Assembly: GCF_018401815.1 (NCBI RefSeq) | Contig: NZ_JAGYKG010000004.1 | Span: 186,001 to 250,000 of the forward strand | DNA length: 64,000 nt | Direction: 5' to 3' | Source: Nonlabens sp. | GTDB taxonomy: Bacteria > Bacteroidota > Bacteroidia > Flavobacteriales > Flavobacteriaceae | Part shown: positions 53,069 to 61,642 of the stretch, one piece after another | Layout: each line of letters starts with the position of its first letter | Position numbering within the stretch: the first letter of the stretch is position 1 | Made by a program: the position numbers and the translations under genes | The notes under the pieces: model-generated | Databases searched by the model: none | What the model was told of the DNA's origin: nothing | The model's input: only the letters and a program-made list of their open reading frames with translations

Positions 53069-55006
53069 ATGAAAAAACAAATTATATATTTCCTGTTAGT
53101 TTTATTAATTGCTGGATCTAAAGTTTTGGCTCAACAACATAAAATAGATGTGGCTCAAAAAAAATATAATCAATTAGCCTACGGTGAATCGATAAATATT
53201 TATGAAGAGCTTGCAAAAGATGGTCACAAATCAAAAGAAATGCTAGAAAATTTAGCTAATGCATATTTTTACAGAGCTGAATTTGCATCTGCAAAACGAT
53301 GGTATGATTCGTTATTTCAATTTACCAAAGATGTATCAGCAAACACTTACAGCAAATATGTCAGTACTTTAAAAACACGACAAGAGTATACTAGGGCTGA
53401 TCAAATTATGTTGCAAATGGGTGAGAAATACCCAAATGATTTGCGTTTTAAGGTGTATGCTGCTAATAAAGATTACTTAAAAAACATTAAGGAATCGCCT
53501 ACCACAAGTAAAATTAGCAACGCAGGAATAAATAGTGCTAATTCAGATTTTTCACCTGCTTTTTTAGGAGATAGCGCTATCGTCTTCAGTTCTACTCGCG
53601 CAACACAAAAAGCCATGCTTAGCAAACACGTTTGGACTGGGGAGGCTTATACTAATTTATTTTTAGCAACTCGATTACATAAAAAAGGTAGCCATGAAAA
53701 GGATAGCATTTCTGCCCCAAAAGCACTAAACGGTGAAATTAATAAATATTATAACGAATCTTCGGCAGTATTTACTAAAGACGGTAAAACAATGTATTTC
53801 ACTAGAAATAATCAATTGAAAAATAAAGCAAAGACCGATACGTTAAATTCGGTTTTATTAAAAATATACAAAGCTACCTATGACGGAAAAAAATGGGGAA
53901 ACGTAGAAGAACTTCCGTTTAACAGTGATAATTACGGATGTGCACACCCTGCATTATCCGCCGATGAAAAAGAATTATTCTTTTCATCAAATCAACCCGG
54001 TTCAAAAGGTTTGTCGGACATTTACAAAGTAGCTATTCTTGATAACGATACCTTCGGTAAACCCGAGAATTTAGGAGATAACATCAATACAGAAGGTAGA
54101 GAAACTTTTCCGTTTGTAACCAATGATAATGTGCTCATTTTTGCTTCAGATGCCCGAGCAGGATTAGGAGGATTGGATTTATATTATGTGCATCTTGATA
54201 GTGAAAAAAAAGAAATAAAAACTTTTGGCGTTCCAATAAATTCAACCCAAGACGATTTTGGACTTATATTTAAAGACACACTACAAGACGGTTTTTTTAC
54301 GTCTAATCGTGCCGAAGACAATCTAGGAAAAGATGATATCTACAGCTTTAAATCTTTAAAAATTCCTAAATTATGTAACGTATCAGGAACAGTACTTGAA
54401 GAAGTCTCACGCACATCGCTAGCAGCGCAAGTAACATTATTTGATGAATTTAAAAACAAAATTACACAGACAGCGGCTGTTGACGGTAAGTTTCTGTTTA
54501 CCGATTTAGAACAAGGCAAAAATTATTTTATTACAATTACCCACCCTGATGTTGATCCCTATGATGAACCTTTAATAGTTAAAGAAAAAGAAACAACGGT
54601 TGTATATGCGCTAAAGAAAAAAGAATTAGAGATAGTAGAGGTAGATTTATCTAAAATACTATCAATCCCAGTCATTTACTTTGATTTAGACAGACATTTT
54701 ATTCGAACAGATGCAGCTTTGGAATTACAAAAAATTGTGGATATAATGAAGGAGTATCCTCAAATACGAATCGATATTCGCTCGCATACCGATAGCCGAA
54801 GTTCATCAGTGTATAATCAAAAATTATCGCAAAGAAGAGCCGACGCGACTAGAGAATGGTTGATTACTCATGGCATTGCACCAAAGCGATTAACTGCACA
54901 CGGTTATGGTGAGTCAAAACTGTTAAACGAGTGTGTAGATGGTTTAAAGTGTTCGAAGGAACAACACCAAGCCAACCGCCGCTCTGAATTTTTTATTATT
55001 AATTAA
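53069..55006 (+). CDS. OmpA-family protein with WD40-like and carboxypeptidase-regulatory domains
   Basis: A 645-residue exported protein, the usual third member of adhesin-PorP-OmpA loci. Signal MKKQIIYFLLVLLIAGSKVLAQ is followed by a helical TPR-like region (about 25-130). Next come PD40/WD40-like beta-propeller repeats (about 155-430, for example HPALSADEKELFFSSNQPGS), then a carboxypeptidase-regulatory-like domain (about 435-515). The C-terminal OmpA peptidoglycan-binding domain has FDLDRHFIRTDAALELQKIV, IRSHTDSRSS and LSQRRADATREWL. It is expected to anchor the locus to peptidoglycan from the outer membrane. Confidence 0.93.
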   Translation: MKKQIIYFLLVLLIAGSKVLAQQHKIDVAQKKYNQLAYGESINIYEELAKDGHKSKEMLENLANAYFYRAEFASAKRWYDSLFQFTKDVSANTYSKYVSTLKTRQEYTRADQIMLQMGEKYPNDLRFKVYAANKDYLKNIKESPTTSKISNAGINSANSDFSPAFLGDSAIVFSSTRATQKAMLSKHVWTGEAYTNLFLATRLHKKGSHEKDSISAPKALNGEINKYYNESSAVFTKDGKTMYFTRNNQLKNKAKTDTLNSVLLKIYKATYDGKKWGNVEELPFNSDNYGCAHPALSADEKELFFSSNQPGSKGLSDIYKVAILDNDTFGKPENLGDNINTEGRETFPFVTNDNVLIFASDARAGLGGLDLYYVHLDSEKKEIKTFGVPINSTQDDFGLIFKDTLQDGFFTSNRAEDNLGKDDIYSFKSLKIPKLCNVSGTVLEEVSRTSLAAQVTLFDEFKNKITQTAAVDGKFLFTDLEQGKNYFITITHPDVDPYDEPLIVKEKETTVVYALKKKELEIVEVDLSKILSIPVIYFDLDRHFIRTDAALELQKIVDIMKEYPQIRIDIRSHTDSRSSSVYNQKLSQRRADATREWLITHGIAPKRLTAHGYGESKLLNECVDGLKCSKEQHQANRRSEFFIIN

Positions 55007-55029
55007 CATTTTAAACCAAATCTATAGTT

Positions 55030-55227
55030 ATGAAATTCTCTAAAAAGAGTATCAAGCAATTACCTGTAGATCTGCAAGTTGATGAAAAGGAGATAATAAA
55101 ATTTTATCAGCAGCTTGTTAAAATGAAAAAAAATCGCCCTCATATCAATTTGGTTAATTTATTAAAAAGGTGCTATCCAAATCACAGCAAATTCATTGAT
55201 GATTTGGTTGATAAAGAATCAAATTAA
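55030..55227 (+). CDS. Small helical protein, unknown function
   Basis: A 65-residue basic protein (MKFSKKSIKQLPVDLQVDEK, then NLVNLLKRCYPNHSKFIDDL) predicted to be helical and cytoplasmic. It starts 23 bases after the OmpA stop on the same strand, which supports it as a real last gene of the adhesin operon. No family recognised. Confidence 0.45.
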   Translation: MKFSKKSIKQLPVDLQVDEKEIIKFYQQLVKMKKNRPHINLVNLLKRCYPNHSKFIDDLVDKESN

Positions 55228-55400
55228 CAATTTGTCTAGTTCTAAATGATCTGTAACTATTAGTTAGGCCCAAACATGGATAAATTCATTTCCATAGTTC
55301 CAGGTGCATGATCCCTAATTCTTAGATCTGGAATGATTTTATCTGAGCCACATTTATTGCAATTCATTCTATTTTTTTTAATTTTTTACCTGATGATCTC

Positions 55401-55414
55401 GCTTTCGCGAAAGC
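55401..55414. repeat. Iterated palindrome GCTTTCGCGAAAGC, copy 12
   Basis: Intergenic, 15 bases past the stop of the DUF5686 gene. First copy after the adhesin block. The dyad extends to 16 bp. Confidence 0.95.
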
Positions 55415-55429
55415 GGAAAAAACAACATA

Positions 55430-57925
55430 CTACAACCCGAAATTTATCCCTACCACAAAGGCGCCATAACTTCTACCGCTGGTCATGCTGTACACATAAT
55501 CCACACGAAATGGTCGGAACTTGCCCAAACCGATGTTATCAATCCCAGCACTGGCCTCAAAATAGGGCTTGAGCTCTGTAAATAGTGCCTTACCGCTTAG
55601 AATCAGATCGTAGTTCAATTGGTTCAATCCAGGGATTTTACCCAGTACAAAACCTTTAAAATCGTGCTGAAGATGGAATTGTGCATAATCACAGTTGGTG
55701 CTGTAATCGTAGTAATTCAATAAGCCAAAACCATAAGGATTCAAGGCGGCTAACTTGTAGCGCAACCTGTTGCCATTAAAATGCTGGTAGTCCACAAAAG
55801 AGATGTCCTCTCCATTGAGAAACGTACCGCCATTTACCCAGTAACTGCTGCGGCCTAAGTTGCCCATGTCAAAGCTTTGGTAAAGGTTGGCACTGAACTG
55901 GTGAAAGTTATTGCGACTGTCATTTGCTCCTATACCACCTTCATACCTCAAAGAAATAGTCGGGTATTTTTCATTGCGTATGTTGAACTTCTGGTCTGGG
56001 TAGCTCTGGTACTTCTGTCCAGGACGTATAGTAACCGCAAGGCCAACTTTAAATAGCTCGTGCTCGGTTATAGAGGCAAAACGGTTGTTGTCTAGCGCGA
56101 CAGGGTTGTTACTGGTATAATCTACATCACTTTGTTTAAACCACACCTGATCTGTAGTGTTTTGAAGCGGCTGCCTTCTCTCATAATTAGCACTTGCCGT
56201 TAAGAAAAACCCGTTTGCGACTTCCTCATAAAAGCTTGCTCCAGCAAAATTCACTTCGTAGAATTTGGCAAAATTACGTTCAAATGCCAGACTAGAAAGG
56301 GTGTTTTCTAGCGTACTGATAGGTTCTGAGTTATTGATTTGTCGCGCTTCTGTACCCGCAGATAAGGAAATAGTTCTTCTGTTGGTTCTGTTGAATCTGT
56401 AATTGGCGTTTAGCGTATACCTCAATCGGTCGTCTGAAATCCCGTAATTGATAGCTGCATTCACATAAAGATTGCGGTTGTAATCGTCATCATAACCTTT
56501 GGAATAGCTCAGTGCTGTCCCGATCACATGACCTTGCACCGTATTAAAGCCTTTAAAAGAACCTGGGCCCAACAGTCCATCATAGCTCCACCTTTCATTT
56601 TTCTCGCTGTTTCTATACGTATACCCATTTAAAGGATCTAAGATCTTGAACTTATTATTGACCCGATCTACACTGTCTTTGTATTTGGGGTCGTTGCGCA
56701 CTGTAGCGATGCTGTCTTTTTTTACATACTCTTTATCTTCCTCTAGCGTGAGTGGAACGGGTCGTTTTTGATTCCAATAACTGCTGTCTTTTTTATTAGC
56801 ATCTTTTTCAAAACTCAACACCTCTGCACCAAAGGACTTTTTATCAAAAGCTGGCTTAAAATCATAATTGGTATAATTGGCGAGGAACCTACCATTTCCT
56901 TTAAATCCAAAAAAGCCAAATTTAAAATCAATACTCTGGGAACGTTTTACCCAATCGCCACTACTAGGCTCATAAGTAAAGTCTTGATTAAAGGTGAGCT
57001 TCTCGATGGCTGGTACGTTGATGTTTTCGCCTAGGGTGCTCATTTCCAAGCCGTAAATGGTCCATTGATCTTCAACGATATATAGGATTCCATTAAAAGT
57101 AGTGTCCTTAGGACGTCGTGAGATCACCTCTATTTTATTGATCAAGAATTGGTTCTCATCATAGAAAGTACCTAGTAACTTGTATTTGTAATAGCTAAAA
57201 GCATAGTCTGCGATAGGAGAGACGATGCGGTTATTGAGATCTATAGTGTTGTTGTAAAAATCAAAGTTTGCGCTCTCGGCACTATTAGCACTAAAGCCGT
57301 TATCGTCTCCAGATATTTTACTGGCAATAATACGTTCCTTAAAATGATCAGGCGCTTCATAAGCGATTTTAGAAACTGTTTCAGATAGGTAAATCACACC
57401 GCTACGAGATACGGAGTCCAAAGATCCTTCTAAGTCGCCTATTTCTTGTCCTAAAAATTTTTCAGGTACATCTTCCAAACGCCAGATACCACGGGAGTAA
57501 AAGTCTGCTTTGTAGCTGGAAAATTTCTTTCTATTGGCTTCTCTGTTGGCAATAGCTTCACGTATGACGCGGTCTGCTGGGTTTTCATTAGAATTGATCA
57601 CCACAGTGTCTAACGAGGCAATTTCTTCTTCTAGTACTATGTTTTGCACCTGTCCATTCTTTGTAAAAGCGACAGAAATGGTTTTGGGCCGGTATCCTAA
57701 GGACTGGTAAACGATCTCGTAGGTCTTGAATTCCGCTAATTTCAGCGTGTAACTCCCATTTTGATTGGTTGTTGTTCCTGTATAAGTGCCTTTGATGTAG
57801 ATGGAGGCAAAAGCTATAGGCTCATTGCTCGAGTCCGATAAGGTACCTGTGAGTTGCGCTTTCGCGAAAGCAGAAACCAGCAAAGCAATAATAAAGGAAA
57901 TAGCAGTTTTAGTAATAAAATTCAT
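55430..57925 (-). CDS. DUF5686 outer-membrane protein with carboxypeptidase-regulatory-like domain
   Basis: An 831-residue exported protein. The signal peptide is MNFITKTAISFIIALLVSAFAKAQ, in which the palindrome-encoded AFAKA supplies the cleavage motif AKA. A CarboxypepD_reg-like beta-sandwich (about 26-105: LTGTLSDSSNEPIAFASIYI) precedes a long DUF5686 beta-barrel region reminiscent of TonB-type barrels (VNAAINYGISDDRLRYTLNA), ending RSYGAFVVGINFGL with a terminal aromatic pattern. Role unknown, but the family is common in flavobacterial outer membranes. Confidence 0.9.
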   Translation of the reverse strand: MNFITKTAISFIIALLVSAFAKAQLTGTLSDSSNEPIAFASIYIKGTYTGTTTNQNGSYTLKLAEFKTYEIVYQSLGYRPKTISVAFTKNGQVQNIVLEEEIASLDTVVINSNENPADRVIREAIANREANRKKFSSYKADFYSRGIWRLEDVPEKFLGQEIGDLEGSLDSVSRSGVIYLSETVSKIAYEAPDHFKERIIASKISGDDNGFSANSAESANFDFYNNTIDLNNRIVSPIADYAFSYYKYKLLGTFYDENQFLINKIEVISRRPKDTTFNGILYIVEDQWTIYGLEMSTLGENINVPAIEKLTFNQDFTYEPSSGDWVKRSQSIDFKFGFFGFKGNGRFLANYTNYDFKPAFDKKSFGAEVLSFEKDANKKDSSYWNQKRPVPLTLEEDKEYVKKDSIATVRNDPKYKDSVDRVNNKFKILDPLNGYTYRNSEKNERWSYDGLLGPGSFKGFNTVQGHVIGTALSYSKGYDDDYNRNLYVNAAINYGISDDRLRYTLNANYRFNRTNRRTISLSAGTEARQINNSEPISTLENTLSSLAFERNFAKFYEVNFAGASFYEEVANGFFLTASANYERRQPLQNTTDQVWFKQSDVDYTSNNPVALDNNRFASITEHELFKVGLAVTIRPGQKYQSYPDQKFNIRNEKYPTISLRYEGGIGANDSRNNFHQFSANLYQSFDMGNLGRSSYWVNGGTFLNGEDISFVDYQHFNGNRLRYKLAALNPYGFGLLNYYDYSTNCDYAQFHLQHDFKGFVLGKIPGLNQLNYDLILSGKALFTELKPYFEASAGIDNIGLGKFRPFRVDYVYSMTSGRSYGAFVVGINFGL
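57858..57871. repeat. Iterated palindrome GCTTTCGCGAAAGC, copy 13 (inside signal peptide)
   Basis: In frame at residues 19-23 of the DUF5686 protein, read as AFAKA, forming the signal peptidase I site (AKA before Q24). Confidence 0.95.
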
Positions 57926-58359
57926 TTGGTCGGTGGTTGGAGTGCAAATTAATAAAGCTTTTGTCAGTGTAGGTGTTAATGATCATTACCTATTGTTAAG
58001 ACGTTATAAATGTAATAAAGTTGCCTGAATAGAGAGAGTGTTTTTCAGTTGCGTTTATGGGGTTGTAGCTGATATCGATAACAATTAAGTTGGTGTTGTT
58101 TTTATCTGCAAGATGTTAAAACGTAGCGACTGTATATTTCATAATGTTTGGTGCGGCAAAAGAGAAGAACAACAAAAAACTCCCTTCAAATTTAGTTGCA
58201 ATCCAGTAAACGTATCTGAAGATAGAATTAACGATATTACCCCATCTATCATTTAAAGGGTGAACGTTTGGCGCTATTGGCAGGGCAAAAGGGAAAACAA
58301 CAGAAATAGGTCGAGGTGCTTTTAATAGAATTAAAATTTTAATAGAATTAAAACAACGC
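57926..58359. other. Gap with a tandem 17-bp duplication
   Basis: No gene is seen. At 58320-58353 TTTTAATAGAATTAAAA occurs twice head to tail without a spacer. It lies just beyond the smpB stop and is itself partly palindromic. Confidence 0.6.
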
Positions 58360-58824
58360 CTAGGTGCGGTGCATTTTTTTTATTTGATCCAGGCGTTTTT
58401 TATTATCTCGATCTTTCATGGTCTCGCGTTTATCAAATAGTTTTTTACCTTTTGCTAATGCGATATCTATTTTAGCAAAACCTTTATTGTTAATGAATAA
58501 TTTTAAAGGTATAATGGTGTTACCAGAGTTAGCTACTTCTTTTTCTAGTTTCTTGAGCTCTTTGCGATTCAAGAGTAACTTGCGCTCTGCTTTGGGAGCA
58601 TGGTTGAAATAGGTCGCATGAGAATATTCCTGCACTGTCATATTGATGATGAACAGTTCATTGTTCTTGAATTCGCAAAAGCCTTCAGCAATACTGGCCT
58701 TACCTAATCGTATAGCTTTGATCTCTGTTCCTGCAAGGACTATTCCAGCGGTATATTTATCAATAAGCTCGTATTCAAATCGCGCTTTTCGATTCTTAAT
58801 TTCTATTTTATTCTTAAAATCCAT
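58360..58824 (-). CDS. smpB: SsrA-binding protein SmpB
   Basis: A 154-residue tmRNA-binding protein that delivers tmRNA to stalled ribosomes. Family motifs are complete: IKNRKARFEYELIDKYTAGI, LAGTEIKAIRLGKASIAEGF, HAPKAERKLLLNRKELKKLE and the C-terminal KRETMKDRDNKKRLDQIKK tail that mimics the codon. An upstream ATG at 58833 would add three residues; MDFKNKIEI is the more typical start. tmRNA itself is not in the window. Confidence 0.97.
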   Translation of the reverse strand: MDFKNKIEIKNRKARFEYELIDKYTAGIVLAGTEIKAIRLGKASIAEGFCEFKNNELFIINMTVQEYSHATYFNHAPKAERKLLLNRKELKKLEKEVANSGNTIIPLKLFINNKGFAKIDIALAKGKKLFDKRETMKDRDNKKRLDQIKKMHRT

Positions 58825-58839
58825 AATTAACAAATATAC

Positions 58840-58871
58840 TTGAATCGATAGCAGAATCTCTTATATCTTTG
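58840..58871 (+). promoter_or_regulatory. Putative promoter of the DUF6503 gene
   Basis: TTG at 58840-58842, 21-base spacer, TATCTTTG at 58864-58871. The ATG follows only four bases later, so the transcript would be leaderless or nearly so. Confidence 0.45.
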
Positions 58872-58875
58872 TGAA

Positions 58876-59616
58876 ATGAAAAAGAATGTTTTATTACTTT
58901 TTGCGATTACAACAATCCTTTTTTCCTGTACCAATACTGATCCAGATGCACGAGCTATAATGGATCAGGCAATGAATGCTCATGGTACCACTATTGCTGC
59001 AAAGGGAACCTTGTCTTTTAACTTTAGAGGTATTGATTACTCTGTAGAGCGGGATAATGGTCGTTTTGTATACCAACGTCATTTGATGATCGGGGCAGAC
59101 ACGATATTGGACCGTTTGGATAACAAGGGTTTTTCCCGTTACAGCAACGGTATGGAATTGCCACTAGCAGACTCACTTTTAACGCGTTACACTTCAAGTT
59201 TAAATTCAGTTATTTATTTCGCCCAACTTCCGTATAGTCTGGATGGTGAGGCGATCCAGCTTCAATACATTGCTCAAGATACCATTAATGGAAAAGCTTA
59301 TCATGAATTGCAAGTAACTTTTAAAGAAGAAGGTGGGGGGGAAGATCACGAAGATGAGTTTATGTATTGGATCAATACGCAAGATCACCTGATTGACTAT
59401 ATGGCTTATTCTTACTGTGAAGAAGAATGTGGTTACCGCTTTCGCGAAAGCGAGAACCGCAGAAATATCAACGGTATAATTTTACAAGATTACAACAACT
59501 TCAAAGCTCTAAATGGAGATCCAGATCTTTCTAAGATGGATGATATGTTTGAAAAAGGAGAACTTCTTAAAGTAAGTGACATTGATTTAAAACGCGCTAG
59601 CTTTAAGAACAATTAA
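58876..59616 (+). CDS. DUF6503 family lipoprotein
   Basis: A 246-residue lipoprotein: signal MKKNVLLLFAITTILFSC with a clear lipobox. The DUF6503 body reads MDQAMNAHGTTIAAKGTLSF, MYWINTQDHLIDYMAYSYC and ILQDYNNFKALNGD. These proteins resemble LolA/LolB-like barrels by pattern. An iterated palindrome at 59438-59451 is read as YRFRESEN, coinciding with a segment where the family often has FRE. Function unknown. Confidence 0.83.
   Translation: MKKNVLLLFAITTILFSCTNTDPDARAIMDQAMNAHGTTIAAKGTLSFNFRGIDYSVERDNGRFVYQRHLMIGADTILDRLDNKGFSRYSNGMELPLADSLLTRYTSSLNSVIYFAQLPYSLDGEAIQLQYIAQDTINGKAYHELQVTFKEEGGGEDHEDEFMYWINTQDHLIDYMAYSYCEEECGYRFRESENRRNINGIILQDYNNFKALNGDPDLSKMDDMFEKGELLKVSDIDLKRASFKNN
59438..59451. 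repeat. Iterated palindrome GCTTTCGCGAAAGC, copy 14 (inside DUF6503 gene)
   Basis: In frame, read as FRES: the third reading frame of the motif represented in this window. The dyad extends to 16 bp. Confidence 0.95.
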
Positions 59617-59746
59617 AAGCAGGCAATTATCCCAAATATTTTATTTTCAAATAGGCGGTATATCGTTCTAAGATAAGACTATTGCTTCTTACTACTTATC
59701 AGAAGTGGTATTCCTACTAATGCAAATGATGATGTGTTTAATCCTT

Positions 59747-59782
59747 AAATAGCCTTACACCAAACAAAGTGTAAGGCTATTT
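59747..59782. terminator. Bidirectional hairpin terminator
   Basis: Perfect 14-bp stem AAATAGCCTTACAC (59747-59760) with 59769-59782 and an 8-base A-rich loop, between the convergent DUF6503 and S1/P1 nuclease genes. T-tails are short on both sides. Confidence 0.7.
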
Positions 59783-59867
59783 CAATGCTAGACATTTTAT
59801 TTTTCAACAGGTAGGAACTCCATTTTTAATAAGAATAAAATCAAATCTAATTTCAACTAAACAGGTA

Positions 59868-60641
59868 CTATCCCAACACCTCATTCAATAAAGCAGCAAG
59901 ACGTACACCTCCTTTTTGTAATTGATCACGCAGCTTGTTGAAGTATTCATACATATAACGGTAACTTAGATTAGCTCCTTTTTCGGTATTGGCATAGATG
60001 TCTTTAACCATTACACGACTGTCTTTTAGCCAGTCTCTAGGAGTACCGCTCCCCATGGTTTTAACTTGCTTTCTAGTCAGGTTAGGCATGTTGTTAGCTA
60101 GTTCGGTATAAGACATTCCGTAGCTTTCTATCATTTTTGTATCCCAAACACTGTGTAAGTTAGTACCCGCTCCAAACCATTTCACTTTAAAATCATTACC
60201 TCCTTTATCCTCACTTAATCCAGTGTGAAGTGGCTGGTGCAGGTCTCCTATAAAATGGATCAATAGGCGCAATTGAAAGGCTTTTTCTTCTTTAGTAGCT
60301 GCATCCGATTTTAGAGCAGCGATACAGGTATCTATTGCTTGTATAATATCACCATTCTCATTTTTAGGATGATGTTCATAATCAGTTTCAAATGGAATAT
60401 TCACATAATGCTGTGGGTCATATGACCTATATTTAGAGTCACTTTTTATCTCATCTGCATAAGTAGCAACCAGTGCAAGTGATTCACCATCTAGTAATTT
60501 TTCAATAGCCATTCTGGCTTTTTTAGTCAGGTACTGCTCTGCAATGGCACCAGTAGTTCTGTGACCTGTTTTTCCCCAATCGTCAGCATAGGCATGAAAC
60601 GAGACACATAAAATAAGTGAACATAATAAGAATTTGCGCAT
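59868..60641 (-). CDS. S1/P1 family nuclease
   Basis: A 257-residue exported zinc nuclease for single-stranded nucleic acids. Signal MRKFLLCSLILCVSFHAYAD is followed directly by the invariant N-terminal tryptophan region DWGKTGHRTTGAIAEQYL. Zinc ligands are visible in ATYADEIK, DPQHYVN, IHFIGDLHQPLHTG and GGNDFKVKWFGAGTNLHSVW followed by D. All three zinc sites look complete. Likely role is periplasmic or extracellular nucleic acid degradation for phosphate or nucleotides. Confidence 0.92.
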   Translation of the reverse strand: MRKFLLCSLILCVSFHAYADDWGKTGHRTTGAIAEQYLTKKARMAIEKLLDGESLALVATYADEIKSDSKYRSYDPQHYVNIPFETDYEHHPKNENGDIIQAIDTCIAALKSDAATKEEKAFQLRLLIHFIGDLHQPLHTGLSEDKGGNDFKVKWFGAGTNLHSVWDTKMIESYGMSYTELANNMPNLTRKQVKTMGSGTPRDWLKDSRVMVKDIYANTEKGANLSYRYMYEYFNKLRDQLQKGGVRLAALLNEVLG

Positions 60642-60952
60642 AAGTAAATTTTTAAACGAAGGTAAGATGTCAGACTCACTGTAAAGTTATCCTATCGTTA
60701 AAAATATGCCTATATCAAATAGATATGAGTTATGTCCTGCTCTGAGAGGCAAAAGACAATTCCTAGACCTCACATACATCTTCTTCTTGGTAAGGAACAA
60801 TAATGCGCCTAAATGCAGTTTGATTTCTACTTTTCCATCTTTCAATTTGTACATCAGGTTGTGAGGCAATAATTAAAAAATAGTTGTTTAAGGTGCAGAA
60901 AAAAGTCTGTGAATAGAGATCCACAGACTTTAATTATTTAAATACGTCTCAA
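60642..60952. other. Gap with sodC terminator
   Basis: No gene is supported; a 60-codon minus-strand frame (60687-60869) has no features. The right end carries the sodC terminator at 60896-60931. Confidence 0.5.
60896..60931 (-). terminator. Rho-independent terminator of sodC
   Basis: Stem AAAGTCTGTG/CACAGACTTT with a 10-base loop and a T6 tail on the minus strand, about 20 bases after the sodC stop. Confidence 0.88.
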
Positions 60953-61582
60953 CTATTCAATTACTCCACAAGCTACGCGAGCACCTGCAGCACCGCTAGG
61001 TTGGGATTTAAAGTCATCGGCACTAGCATGCACTATAACTCCTTTTCCAATGATGTTTTTCATTTCATCATCACAACCTATACACCATTTATCTGTGGTA
61101 AATTCTAGAGATGCTTTTCCATCTTCTAGTACTTCTAAGTTGCCTATATCACCAGAATGATACATTCCTTCTCCCCATTTACCGTGATCTTTCATTGTTG
61201 GATCCCAGTGTCCACCAGCGCTTTTAGCATCTTCAGAACTACAATCTCCATTTTGATGCAGGTGTATCGCATGTGTGCCTTGAGTTAATCCTTCAAGAGC
61301 TACATTCATCGTAACACCTCCTTCTGTTTGCATAAATTTAATCGTTCCACTTACGTTACTTCCACTTTTTGAAGACATAGGTACCGTAACTGTTTTACCC
61401 ATCATCATGCTGCCATCGGCCATGGTATGGTCATCGTGATTCATACCTTCCTTATGATCCATTCCATCTTCATAAGATGTTTCTGTCTCATTGCTAGGCT
61501 TATCTGTTTCTTTAGTTTCTTTGCATGATGATATGCTTAAAGTCAAGCATAAAGCAAAAATCCCTGTTATTAATTTTTTCAT
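60953..61582 (-). CDS. sodC: Cu/Zn superoxide dismutase lipoprotein
   Basis: A 209-residue periplasmic Cu/Zn superoxide dismutase. Lipoprotein signal MKKLITGIFALCLTLSISSC. The dismutase domain (about 65-209) has copper ligands in AIHLHQNGDC, zinc/bridging ligands in SAGGHWDP and MYHSGDIGNLEV, a late ligand in GVIVHASADD, and the disulfide partner in RVACGVIE. Between signal and domain lies a His/Met/Asp-rich stretch (MDHKEGMNHDDHTMADGSMM) that looks like a metal-acquisition arm. An unusual internal cysteine pair occurs in KWCIGCDDE. Confidence 0.93.
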   Translation of the reverse strand: MKKLITGIFALCLTLSISSCKETKETDKPSNETETSYEDGMDHKEGMNHDDHTMADGSMMMGKTVTVPMSSKSGSNVSGTIKFMQTEGGVTMNVALEGLTQGTHAIHLHQNGDCSSEDAKSAGGHWDPTMKDHGKWGEGMYHSGDIGNLEVLEDGKASLEFTTDKWCIGCDDEMKNIIGKGVIVHASADDFKSQPSGAAGARVACGVIE

Positions 61583-61642
61583 TTTTTTGGTTATTTTAAG
61601 TTATAATTCAGGTTAAATGTAAGAATATCTTATAGTTTTTTA

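Noticed and set aside
55333..55572. 79-codon plus-strand frame overlapping the DUF5686 gene end
   Set aside because: Its second half is antisense to a well-supported gene and its residues show no protein-like pattern.
3659..59451. The iterated palindromes as transcription terminators
   Set aside because: Most copies lack a T-run, the hairpin would have almost no loop, and eight copies lie inside open reading frames.
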